Shown: piece by piece, positions 43,737 to 55,690 of the stretch | Numbering within the stretch: position 1 is the stretch's first letter | Layout of the letters: each line of letters opens with the position of its first letter | NCBI RefSeq assembly: GCF_963583255.1 | Contig: NC_084805.1 | Span: 13,237,375-13,301,374, forward strand | Source: Pyrus communis | Taxonomy: Eukaryota; Streptophyta; Magnoliopsida; Rosales; Rosaceae | Length of the DNA: 64,000 nt | Direction: 5' to 3' | Notes under the pieces: model-generated | The model's input: only the letters and a program-made list of their open reading frames with translations | Database searches by the model: none | Told to the model about the DNA's origin: nothing | Position numbers and translations under genes: made by a program

Positions 43737-46700
43737 TTAAGAAAAGTTTAAAACACAGGTATAGGCAATTTGGGGGATGAAACAGCTACCTACTTTCCGC
43801 AACATCTCCAAATCCCCATCTTCTAGCTCCTCACGATCACCATTTCTACGATAACCATTCTGGTGATCTCTTTTATGTCTTCTATGTCTGCTTTCGAAAT
43901 CTGATTCAGGACCAGGTTCCTGCTGTGCCATTAAAATTGGAAACGAGCTAAACTTTATATCACTGTTTAGATAATAAATCTTTACATCACTGTTTAGATA
44001 ATAAATCAAATGAAGGGTCACAATTATTTCTAATATACCTGCCTTGATTTCTTGTGGTCGCTGCTAGTTCTATGAGACTTTCGAGACCAATCATTCTCAT
44101 TTCCATTCACATGATCTTCATCACTATGATGCCGCTTCCTATGTCTCCTACTATCGTCTTCCTGACCTCTTTTTCTCTTTGGAATCATGAATATCCGTTA
44201 CATAAGAAATTTCACTGTCCGCTCCATCTGTCTTATTATGTTCTTCTTTCTCTCTTTCATATTCTACCTCTTTCTCTCTTCTTGGCTTTGCCCTTCTTTT
44301 CTCTCTTTCTTCTCTCTCCTTTTCCCTCCTTGCCTAACGGGTGTAAAATAAGAGGAATTCATAGCTTCAAATTCAAGGTTCCATGTCCAGTTCCACATTG
44401 AAAAGTGAATCAAAGCTCATATATAAAACAGAAACTGATTTATAAATAATGCGATCCAGCTAATTAGTACCTTTTCCTCCTTGTATTTGTTGAAGCCTAA
44501 CAAACCTAAAGCAAACACATCCAGTACGATAAGAAGTATTCAGAACTTCACTTTCCACTTCAAATTTAATTTTAGTTTCTTCAAAATTTTGTTCAATTTC
44601 AAAAAATTTCTTCTATACGTCCCCAAACATCAGTTCAGACAATAGAGATCTCTCAGAAGTTGAACTTTAGGTCCAAAAGTGAATGTTAGAGCAGATACAT
44701 TAGGAGTCACAAAATCATGCTTCAAATTAACCATGGTTAATCACTACATAAACTTAAAATACTATAAAGCAGTATTATAGCATGGAAAATAGTGAAGGTG
44801 ATTCGGGTTATTATATCTAATATGCTATACCTGTACTCTTGACTAATTTCAAGAAGTGGTTTGTAGTCCTCCCACTTAGAAGATGGAGTTATCTCCTGCA
44901 ACAAATAATGAATTAGAAAGATTAAAGCAAGGAGATAATATAGAAAAGTATTCTATTAGTGCCAACCAATATGAAAGAATAACGTTGCACAATGATGTTT
45001 TTCTGTGTTATATTCCTTGAAACTTATTGAATTCTTACAAGTTATATCCTCCATCCCAAAGCAGTGAAAAGTCATCATCTAAAATTTATGCGCAACAACT
45101 TGACTGGCAAAGACTGGAAATTTGGAACAATGGCATCGATTTAGTTTAGGAATGCATAAAAACCTACTTTGTAATATCTTCTTGGATGCTTCTTTTGAGA
45201 AATTGGTACATTGGTTACTGAAGCGTAGGCACGATAGAAATTAACAAGCAAATACACTGTTACCTATAAATGATGTGTTGACCAGTGAATGTGCACGGTG
45301 GTTTCCACAAATCATAACTTACGTTATTTAGATGATTGTTAAGAGCAGTGACCACAAGATGAAAGCTAATATCCATAAGAGATTCTAAGGTCCAGATAAC
45401 CAGACTACATTCCCGTCCAACCACCCAACCCATGTATTTTAGTTCCAAAAACCCTGTGTGATCCTACAACTGTGTGTGCTGCCATATCTGGCAGCCGAAC
45501 AGAAGAATCTCTCCCATTAAAGACTTTGCAAGTTTAAATATCATAATTTTTGTTTTTAAGTCTAAAAGTACCTTTAAGTTGGCATCTGATGTGGGTGGAG
45601 AGCCAATATCATTTGATAAAATAGTTTTGAAGTCTTCAAACTTCCAAGTTGATGTAAGTATGACCTAAAAGCAATCACACATTAGATATCTACTGATAGT
45701 ATGAAATAGAAACAAGAAAAATCTGACCAATCAAACTTTCCGCAAATTCACTTCATTTTTTATTCGAGTTTTGTCCTCCGGATACTGTAAAAGAAATAGG
45801 CAAGATTTCTAGTTTGTAAGCAACTAAACACTTAACTAAAGATACAAGAAAAAACAGTAAGACGCCTTAATGAAAAAGAAATTGCTTAAAACTTTTTAAA
45901 TATTGTTACAAGAAAAGAAAGAATAAATTTTTGTTGAAATGTAATTACGGAATCAAATTAAAGGGACCCAAACATGGAAACTTGAACACAACAGATTTAT
46001 ATGGAAAAGTGACGAATTGTCATTCTTGGACAACAGATTTATAGATCCCATTTCATATCAATAAGAATTATAAAAAAGGCAAGGTATAGTTTAATTACTT
46101 GTTTCGTTAGTTCCTCAACAACATCATCGAACAAATCTTTTGGAGTTGCTCCGGAGGTGTTTGATGCAACCGCCACATATTTAGGTAGGTCTTTAACCTA
46201 AAAAGGACAGAAGAAAAAAGGCAAAAAGGGAGTTCAAAACATGAGATAACAACATGATAGCTGCTAAATTAAGTGTAGCTGGAAAAAAAAATTATGTTTT
46301 CATCACAATTTTGAAGTTTCAAAGGAAATAACATTAAATATACAGGGAAAAGGTTTACTAACCTTCAAGCAGTAATCACGCCACCACTAAGTTTTGGACG
46401 TAAGAGTGCCTTCAGTGAGATGTTCTTCCATCAAGATGTGGAACTCATCGCGGTTTTTACGTTCTGTCTTTCTCAATTCTTCCTGTTCTCCAAGAAAACC
46501 CCAGATAAAAACTTGTCCTATTAAACATAAACATATAGATCATTCTTCTTCTGCTGCTCCTCTTCCTTTTGTAGATCCAACAGATACGCCTGTGAACGAC
46601 ATTTTAAAATAAGCTTCAACGTCCAGTTGGAAGTATAACTAGATAAATAAGAAGCATTACCTGGAAAATGTCCAAACGATCAATTTTTTCAAGATGTAAA

Positions 46701-46955
46701 CATCTTTCATCAGCCTCTAAACAATCTTGAACTTTTCTCCACTGGCTGTTTGCCTAAGTGAGAAGGTGAATGCCAGGATGCATAAGTTTTAATGGCAAAA
46801 GAAACCCATGAATACAAAAGAACCATGCTAAAAGAGAACCTTGATGAAGTCACAAGATTCCAAGAATCTCCTGTATTTGAATACATTGCGCTTACGTTCC
46901 TCCTGTGCTTTTGCTCGTTCCTGTTCCAAATCCAGTTTAACAGCAATAAGAGCAT
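43737..46955 (-). pseudogene. PRP40-like pre-mRNA-processing factor, C-terminal half, introns retained
   Basis: Exon-like blocks on the minus strand, in order, match FF-domain and tail segments of plant PRP40A proteins. They are: about 46840-46950 (KAQEERKRN, FLESCDFIK); 46661-46753 ([18 protein letters not shown]); 46543-46589 (AYLLDLQKEEEQQKK); 46363-46490 ([24 protein letters not shown]); 46099-46197 ([26 protein letters not shown]); about 45737-45784; 45572-45664 (TSTWKFEDFKTILSNDIGSP); 44831-44895 (EITPSSKWEDYKPLLE); 44039 to about 44345 (charged tail, SDEDHVNGNENDWSRKSHR); and 43737-43922 (ELEDGD). Most blocks have GT and AG borders. An in-frame TAG lies at 46387-46389, and a one-base shift near 44165 breaks the tail. 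The WW domains and the first FF part are missing. Family knowledge: PRP40 bridges U1 snRNP and RNA polymerase II. Kept introns show DNA-level duplication, not retroposition. Confidence 0.8.
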
Positions 46956-47286
46956 ATTTACTTAAAAATCTACATTCATTAAAGCACCAAATGATAATGG
47001 GCATCAAATGTCAATTTAAAATACTTTTACACTTAGTTAATAGATACTTTCACAATGAGGACGAATGGGACAAATTGCAAGGTTAAATTTGTAGCACGTA
47101 ACTTATGAGGTCAGTCGTATGTAAAGCTCTGTTTGTCAGCTAAACATTTTTTTTTTCAATGCATCACAAAGCACATTGTTTGGCACATAAACATCTGGTG
47201 TACTCTATCATGTCTGGCATATTGTCTGGCAATTTTTTTCAATGCGTCACAAAGCACATTGTCTGGCACATAAACACACATGAACA
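46956..47286. repeat. Spacer with an 83-bp-spaced direct duplication
   Basis: A segment reading TTTTTTTCAATGC, then TCACAAAGCACATTGT, then TGGCACATAAAC occurs at about 47148-47192 and again at about 47231-47276. No gene is seen. Confidence 0.65.
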
Positions 47287-47560
47287 ACTAGTTTCATAGA
47301 ATGCATATCCTATCAAATTGATAGATTTAACAAACACTTAAGAGTTAATGTTATACTTCCATATAGTACAAAATAAGATTTATCCACTAGTGTAAATATT
47401 TTAAATTGAAGATCGAATTCATTCATTGCATTCTTATAGGATCAAAGAGTGTAGCTGCAAAAAATCATCAAAATCGAAGCTAAAATAACCTTTAAATTGT
47501 GATTTTTCGTTTATAACCATCGAAAATTTTCGTTTCGTTACCTAATCTCTGAATGTTTGT

Positions 47561-50500
47561 TGATAGGAGCATATTCATGCGACTTAATTAGCTTGTTCTC
47601 GTGCATTTATGTTGTGTTTCCTTAGTTATTTTAGTGTTTAAAGTCACTTTTGTGCATTTTCAGATTATAAAGCCAAAGTGTGCAAGAAGATGCAAATTGG
47701 AGTCTTTTGGAGCAAAAGAGGAATGAATGAGTGGAAGACTTGAAGAAACGATGAATTCCTACTCCAACGATGAATTCCTACTTCAACGAGGATTCCTACT
47801 TAAACAAGGATTCCTACTTGAAGTAGGAAAGTTAACCCTAGGTTTCCCGTTTTGGTAACCTTTCCTAATCTTAAACGTCTGTATTTTCTAGCCACTTTGA
47901 AGGCCTTGTAGGCACTTTAGGACACAAAACAAAGGCCCTAGCCCCCTTAAACCCGTTTGCCGTGCCTTAACCCTTCTTCCCTTCCCTTGCCGTGCAAGGG
48001 GGGGTAGTTTTGTCCTAGGTTAGGCAAATAAACACATGCTCCTCTCCTAATTTAAAACCCTAGCCGCACCTTGCAGGCATTCCCTCTTTAATTTCTGATT
48101 TTATTTCCTTTTTCTAGAAGCCTTTGATTTTATTTTAGTTAATAAAAATAAGCTAGGGTTTTATTTTCTAAAACCCTATATAAACTAAACCCTAAGCCGC
48201 ACCCTAGCTCCCTCTTCTTTTCATTCATTCATTATTCATATTTTCAGCCACAAACACATCTCTGCCGCAGCCACCATCCCTTCTCCCCCCTTCAGTCCGT
48301 GATAGGAGCATATTTAAGCGACTTACTTAGCTTGTTTTCGTGCATTTATATTGTTAATTCCTAGTTGTTTTAGTAGTTTAAGCCATTTTCGTGTGTTTTT
48401 AGGTTCATATGGCTAAGGAAGCAAAAAGATGCATTTTGGAGCATTTTGGAGCAAAATTGGACTTGGAATGGATAGCTTATTATGTTTGGAGCAAAAGGAA
48501 TGGACGAAATTAAAGACTCCAAGTTTCAGCAATATCAAGGGCTCTTACCTATTCTAGGTCACAAAACTTGCAACCTTAAGCAATGTTGTGTGTTTACTTG
48601 TGTCTCCCTTCCTTGCCGTGCAAGGAAGGGCTTTGTTCCGTATTTTAAACACTTAAACACCTTCCTTTCTCATACCTATTTCAGCCATAACTCACATACA
48701 CTTTTATATTCCTAAATCCTTGCCTAAATTCAGAAATAAAAGACATTCCCTTTCTTTCCAACCTAGCCACACCCTTTAATCATTCACCCTAGCTGTTTTT
48801 CCACTCTCTCCCATTCTTTAAATCAGCCACATGCACATTCACCCCTTTCTCCACACCTTGCCGTGCACATGCATTCCCCTTTGCAATTCCAACTTTCCAC
48901 CAACCAACCTTGCCGTGCACATGCATTCCCCTTTGCAATTCCAGCTTTCCACCAACCAACCTAGCTGTCATTCCACATGCATTCCCTCTTTAATCATTCA
49001 GCCACATTCTCTCACATTCTCTCTCATTCTCTCCCTATAAAACCATGCAATCCCATCACCAAGAGAAGGATCCCTTTGTGCCGTGCATCCAACCATTCCA
49101 CACATCCACAATCCATTCAGCCATTCACACCATCACACCACTCTCTGCCGTGCATTTTCTCCCCCATTGCAGCCACTCCAACCACTCCCCATCCCTCCAA
49201 AACACTACCCTACCATTACACATCCATTCCTCCATACAAATACCACCCCAAAACCTATCCTTAGACCTTGTGCCGCAACAAAGAGGAGGAGAAGAGGGCC
49301 TAAACGTTCATACAATTCAAGTTTGAGTTGTTGGAATTTTTAGGTGTTTCCTTCCCTCGATTTCAATGGTTAAATTTACTTATCTTTGTCTTGTACGTAT
49401 GAGGAACTAAACCCCCTAGTTAGCTAGGGGGTGATTCGAAACCATGTTTATGCTTGCAATATGATTTGATTACCTTTGGTTGGAATTTCATGTATTGTGG
49501 ATTCAATTTGTTTAACTGTTTGATTGATAACTTATTTATGTATGTTTATTGAGAGTGCACGCTTGATTTTCATGCATGAATATGACGCTAGAATATAAGT
49601 GATTTTCACCTAATAGTTATGAATTTATATTCACAAGTAGTGGAGGTTGCTTATAAACAATCGCGTTAAATGAATTCTTGGCACTAGTTTCATGCTCATC
49701 ATAGTAACGATGGCCTCGTCAACACTTATAGTTTTCATGATGCTTAATGATCTTTGATTGTATCTTTATTGTGCTTTTCACGTAAAGGACTTTTGGAGAA
49801 TGTCTTGAATTGCGTTGCGCTAACCCATCCAATTCATTAACTTCAGGAGAACTTGACGGTTAATTTAAGCGGACCTAATTAACCCGGGGTGTTGAGTTTC
49901 ATAATTTATCGAAAGACCAACTGAAAATCATCTTGTATGCAAGTGTAACATGTGTGGAGAAGAACCTTCTAGCTAGCATTCCATCCATATTTTCATCACA
50001 TTCATCTTTACTATCTGTTTTAAATTAGAATCTGTGCATTTTAGTTAATTTCGTCAAAAACCAAATCCCCCTTTACTTTATTGTCCAATTTAGTTAGAAA
50101 GTGTCTTAGTTTGTGTTTCTAAGTGTTTGAATCAATTTATTTCCCAAATTCGTCCAAAGTAGTCAAAGTACTCAAAACTGCCCAGAAAGTGTTTTTAAGG
50201 CAGTTTTGAGTGTTTTGGTGCTGTTTTGAGTCTTTTGATTTGTTTTAGTGTTTTAAGTGTTTAGTTTTGCATTCTTTGAGTCTAGTTTAGTGTTTTAAAC
50301 TTTATTTTATGTTTTTGAGTCAGTTTCCAAGTGATTTTGCAATCCTTCCTAATCCCCGGTTAAGAACGATCCCTACTTATACATATACTACAATTGTCAC
50401 AAGAGAGTTTTAATTTGTGTGCGTATAATTCTCATACCAGTCCGCAACAACCATCCATTGCAGCCACCTTCCACTCTCTGCCGCAGCACCACCATCCATT

Positions 50501-51788
50501 CCCCCCACCATTCCACACCTCCATAGACCACCCACACCCCTTGCCGCAACCCTTTACCACCCTAAACCCATCTATAACCCAGAAAATCATCCAAAAACCC
50601 ATAAAACCTTCTCTGCCACAGCAAGAAGAAAGGAGAAAGAGGAGCTTGAAACGTGCAGAAATTCAAAGTGGATTCGTTGGGCGTTTTAGGTGTAATCAAT
50701 CTTTTGTTCTCTATGTTTAAATTCAATTTTGTTTCTCTTTCTGTGAACATGAGAGGCTAAATCCCTAGTTAGCTAGGGGGTGATTCAAAACCATGTTTAT
50801 GCTTGCAATATAAATTGATTACCTTTGGTTGGAATTTCATGAGTTGTGGATTCAATTCGTTTAACTGCTTGATTGATAACTTATTTGTGTATGTTTATTG
50901 AGAGTGCACGCTTAGTTTTCATGCATGAATATGATGCTAGAATATAAGTGAGTTTCACCTAATAGTTACAAACTTATATTCACAAGTAGTGGAGGTTGCT
51001 TATAAACAATCGCGTTAAATGAATTCTTGGCACTAGTTTCATGCTCATCATAGTAACGAATGTCTCGTCAACATTTATAGTTTTCATGTTGCTTAATGAT
51101 CTTTGATTGTATCTTTATTGTGCTTTTCACGTAAAGGACTTTTGGAGAATGTTTTGAATTGTGTATGCGTTGTCCCATCCAATTCATTAACTTAAGGAAA
51201 ACTTGAAGGTTAATTTAAGCGGACCTAATTAATCCGGAGTGTTGAGTTTCATGATTCATCGAAAGACCAACTGAAAATCATCTTGTATGCAAGTGTGACA
51301 TGTGTGGAGAAGAACCTTCTAGCTAGCATTCCATCCATATTTTCATCAAATTCATCTTTACAATCTGTTTTAATTACACTCTATGCATTTTATTTAATTT
51401 CGTCAAAAACTAAATCCCCCTTTACTTTAGTGTCCAATTTAGTTAGAAAGTGTCTTAGTTTGTGTTTCTAAGTGTTTTGATTCAAGTTATTACCCAAATT
51501 CGTCCAAAATAGTGTAAGTGCTCAAAACTGCCCAAATTGTGTTTTTAAGGCAGTTTTGAGTGTTTTGGGGTTGTTTTGAGTCTTTTGGTTTGTTTTAGTG
51601 TTTTATTGTTTAGTTTTGCATTCTTTGAGTCTAGTTTAGTGTTTTAACTTGTGTTTTACGTTTTTGAGTCAGTTTTCAAGTGATTTAGCAATCCCTCATA
51701 ATCCCCGGTCTAGAACGATCCCTACTTATTCATATACTACAATTGTCAAAAGAGGGTTTTAATTTGTGTGCTTATATATTCCGCATCA
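47561..51788. mobile_element. Solo LTR A (about 2.08 kb), interrupted by solo LTR B
   Basis: It starts TGATAGGAGCATATTCATGC and ends CCGCATCA, with TG and CA termini, and is inserted in the 348-bp array. Flanks TTTGT and TTTGA match at 4 of 5 positions. Its body is continued after B at 50440. It parallels B along its length (start, CTAGTTAGCTAGGGGGTGAT, CCCCGG(T/C)..AGAACGATCCCTAC). No internal retroviral-type region is present, so unequal recombination to a solo LTR is the simplest reading. Confidence 0.78.
48300..50439. mobile_element. Solo LTR B (2140 bp) nested in solo LTR A
   Basis: It starts TGATAGGAGCATATTTAAGC and ends CTCATACCA. The exact 5-bp repeat GTCCG flanks it (48295-48299 and 50440-50444). 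It belongs to the same family as LTR A. It carries a 52-bp tandem duplication at about 48856-48960 containing CCTTGCCGTGCACATGCATT. There are no coding domains. Confidence 0.85.
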
Positions 51789-52290
51789 TTTGATTTTTAC
51801 GATTTTTTACTTATGCGATCTTGGAGTGTATACAAACAAGTTTGACGGTTCGATCGTTGAAAAACGTTCCATAGAATGCATATCACATCAAAACGGTAGA
51901 TTGAACCAACACTTAGAGCTAATGTTATACTTCCCCATCAAGTATATCCACCAGTGTAAATATTTTAAATTGAAGATCGAATTTGTTCAATGCATTCTTA
52001 TAGGGTCGAGGAGTGTAGTTGTAAAAAATCATCAAAATCGGAGCTAAAATAACCGTTAAGTTGTGATTTTTCGTTTATAACCGTCGAAAACTTTTGTTTT
52101 GTTACCTAATTTCTGAACGTTCGTTTTTGTGATTTTTTACGTATGTGATATCGGAGTGTGTACAAACAAGTTTGACGGTTAAATCATTGAAAAATATTTC
52201 GTAGAATGTGTATCGCGTTAAAACGGTAGACTAAATAAACACACTTAAGAGTTAATGTTATACTTCCATTAAGTATAAAATAAGATCACT

Positions 52291-54381
52291 TGTAGCAGCC
52301 CGTCCCGGAAAATTTTAAAAACGTACGCGTGAAAAGACGGTTTTGCTCCTAGTGCGTTTCCTTTACGTTTTATGGTTGTTTTTGGGTTCCTTGTTGGCAT
52401 GTTTTGGGCCACACACCCTAACTTGCACCCACACCCTTTCCCTTGCCCTGTACCCCCTATCCCGAGTTCCCTTTCCCTTCCTATTTTCCATACAACGTAC
52501 GGTCACACCCACAAACCTATCCAACCTCCACAGATCGAAGAAACCAAGCACATATTCATGCTCGTGAGGCTCGTAGGAGTCCAACCATACCCATTTCAGG
52601 TAAGAATACCTTCGTTTTCACGTCGAACTCACGATGCCCGATTTTGGGTACTGTTCATGCACACGTAATTTCTCATGTTTTTGGGAATTTCAAGCTTGTA
52701 GGAAGCTTGGTGAGGTCCCTAGGAGGCTCGGGGTGGTTGGTTTAAAGGTTTTGGATGTCGGGATCACGAGTTTCGAGGTTGGCCGGAGTTGGGGTGATTT
52801 TCCAGGTGAGATTTCGTGGATTTTAGCTTTTGAAAGTGGTATGATTGTGTTCCTCTCGTTGTAAGCTTCATTTTGGTACCAATTTTGTGAAATTTGGTTG
52901 AAAATCGAAGAAGATAGGACGATTTGAAAATTTCCCGGTTTTCCGGCGCCGGCGACGACGCCGGAGGCTCGCCGGAGAAGACGACGGAATATTCCTGACG
53001 CCGTTGACGGAATCTGTTAGGTATAACGGAATATTCCTAACGGCGTCAACTGACGCCGTCAGCGTGCGACGGTGAAAAATTATTTTAAAAATATGGGGAT
53101 GTTCCTGAGGTTGAGTAGATCACGTTGGTGTATTTATACACCCCATTTGAGCATTGTATGAGAAGTTATTTCTAAAGGTTGGTTATGTACTTTAAAATTA
53201 ACGTTTTTATAGTTGTTTCGCATATAGGTGAATCCTATCCCGAGGACGAGCATGGTCACTCGAGGCAGGAGGGTTACGACCCTTCCACATACCAGTGAGT
53301 GGGCTTTTGGTTTTCCGTATATACCTTTATACTTATATTTTCCCAGAAATTGATTTAAACATTTATTCGTTTATATGCCATGCATTATATTACCGTTGTT
53401 TATGCATCGTTAGTTGCATTCATATATATGTATATTTGGTGCTGCGGACGCCCAGGTAAGTGCCAGGTAAGTGTTATTCATGTTTACATTCAGTAGTGAT
53501 TCGAGATGCTTAAAGAGCTCATAACATGCACCCCCGGTGTTAGTGCTCCCGCCCAGAGTTGGGCACAGTCCTTCACGTGATGTTCACCTCCCACACTAGA
53601 CGCTCAGCTTGGATCCAAGTTAGGTGCACAGTCTTGTCGTACAGACCACTCTAGGTGGTTCCGACTCGTAGGTGACCCGCGATTATTCGCACAGCCTTCA
53701 CGTGATCGTAGCACTTGAGCGTTTATATGTATTACACCCAGGCCTGTCATACAGACCACTTTAGTTGGTTCCGACTCGTGTGCAGGTCTAGTTAGTGAGA
53801 TTGAGATTTAAGCTTTAGATTCAGCCGTACAGGTCACGTTAGGTGACTCCGGCTGCCAGATTATATGATAGTGATATAATTATACCTGAGCACTTGCATT
53901 TCATTTTGAGGCTTGGCATGGCATATACTTGAGCATGATTATATATATATATATATATCTATTTTCTGGGAAGTATACAGGTTTTACGGCGAGGGGTTAG
54001 AACTTATTTGTTAAATGGTTTTCGAAAAGCTTTGTTTTTGTCCACTCACGCTTTTGTTTTGCGCCCCTCCAGGTTCTAGTTGACTAGCAGGTTTGGTGGT
54101 TTCCCAGAGGACTTTCCCGGCATTTCTGACAGACGATCACCAGCGTAGGACCACCTTCGGGTGTACCTTTGTTGTGACATTTTCTTTTGGACTGCTTTAG
54201 GCCTTGTGCTCTGAACTTAGCGTCACACTTGCTCGCACTTGTTATTACTTTATGTAAAACCAGTCTTTATTTATTCGTATTACTATTTTCATTATTATTT
54301 TAATAGCTTCCGCACTGTGCACATGGTTACGTCACTCTCACGTGACGGCCAGCATGCCCTGATCTCGATCGTGGTGTGTCA
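52291..54381. mobile_element. Solo LTR C (2091 bp)
   Basis: It starts TGTAGCAGCCCGTCCC and ends GGTGTGTCA, with the exact 5-bp duplication TCACT (52286-52290 and 54382-54386). It is inserted in the 348-bp array. The right half holds three short hairpin motifs next to CCGACTCG or a variant (53645, 53755, 53833). It is related throughout to LTR D at 59599, and no coding region is present. Confidence 0.85.
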
Positions 54382-55690
54382 TCACTAGTGTAAATATTTT
54401 AAATTGAAGATCAAATTTTTTTCATTGCATTCTTATAGGGTCAAGGAGTGTAGCTGTAAAAAATCATCAAAATCGGAGCTCAAATAACCGTTAAATTGTG
54501 ATTTTTCGTTTATAACCGTTGAAAACTTTTGTTTTGTCACCTATTCTCTGAACGTTTGTTTTTTGTGATTTTTTATGTATGTGATCTCGGAGTGTATACA
54601 AAGAAGTTTGACGGTTGGATCATTGAAAAAAGTTTCGTAGAATGCATATTGCGTCAAAACAGTAGATTAAATAAACACTTAAGAGTTAATGCTATACTTC
54701 CATTAAGTATAAAATACGATTTGTGGTATCCACTAGTGTAAATATTTTAAATTGAAGATCGAATTCATTCAATGCATTCTTATAGGGTCGAGGAGTGTAG
54801 CTGTAAAAAATTATCAAAATTAGAACTAAAATAACCGTTAAATTGTGATTTTTCGTTTATAACCGTCGAAAACTTTTGTTTTGTTACCTAATCTTTGAAC
54901 GTTTGTTTTTTGTGATTTTTTACGTATGTGATCTCGGAGTGTGTACAAACAAGTTTGACGGTTAGATCATTGAAAAAAGTTTTGTAGAATGTGTATCGCG
55001 TTAAAACGGTAGACTAAATAAACACTTAAGAGTTAATATTATACTTTCATTAAGTATAAAATAAGATTTTGTGGTATCCACTAGTGTAAATATTTTAAAT
55101 TGAAGATCAAATTTTTTCATTGCATTCTTATAGGGTCGAAGAGTGTAGCTGTAAAAAATCATCAAAATCGGAGCTCAAAGAACCGTTAAATTGTGATTTT
55201 TCGTTTATAACCGTCGAAAACTTTTGTTTGTTACCTAATCTCTGAACGTTTGTTTCTTGTGATTTTTTTATGTATGTGATCTCAGAGTGTGTACAAAGAA
55301 GTTTGACGGTTGGATCATTGAAAAAAATTTCGTAGAATGCATATTGCATCAAAACAGTAGATTAAATAAACACTTAAGAGTTAATGCTATACTTCCATTA
55401 AGTATAAAATAAGATTTTGTGGTATCCACTAGTGTAAATATTTTAAATTGAAGATCGAATTCATTCAATGCATTCTTATAGGGTCGAGGAGTGTAGCTGT
55501 AAAAAAATCATCAAAACCGGAGCTAAAATAACCGTTAAATTGTGATTTTTCATTTATAATCATCGAAAATTTTTGTTCCGTTACCTCATCTATGAATGTT
55601 TTTCTTTCTGCGATTTTTTAGGTATGCAATCTTGTAGTATCTACAAACAAGTTTGACGGTTAGATCATTGAAACTAGTTTCGTAGAATGT

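Larger units (their letters stand above)
47287..55690. repeat. Tandem array of a 348-bp repeat, split by inserted LTRs
   Basis: The landmark CTAGTGTAAATATTTTAAAT starts at 54385, 54733, 55081 and 55429, exactly 348 bp apart. Further copies start at 47387, 51951 (CCAGTG) and across the insertion at 52289. Removing the solo LTRs at 47561-51788 and 52291-54381 gives a continuous array of about six units, just over 2 kb. Units are highly alike and AT-rich, with conserved phrases such as GTGATTTTTCGTTTATAACC and TTTGACGGTT. No coding frame persists across units. It could be a local satellite or the internal repeats of a transposon. Confidence 0.88.

Noticed and set aside
48831..49343. Several overlapping His/Pro/Ser-rich frames in solo LTR B
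   Set aside because: Pyrimidine-rich LTR DNA open in three frames at once; no domain.
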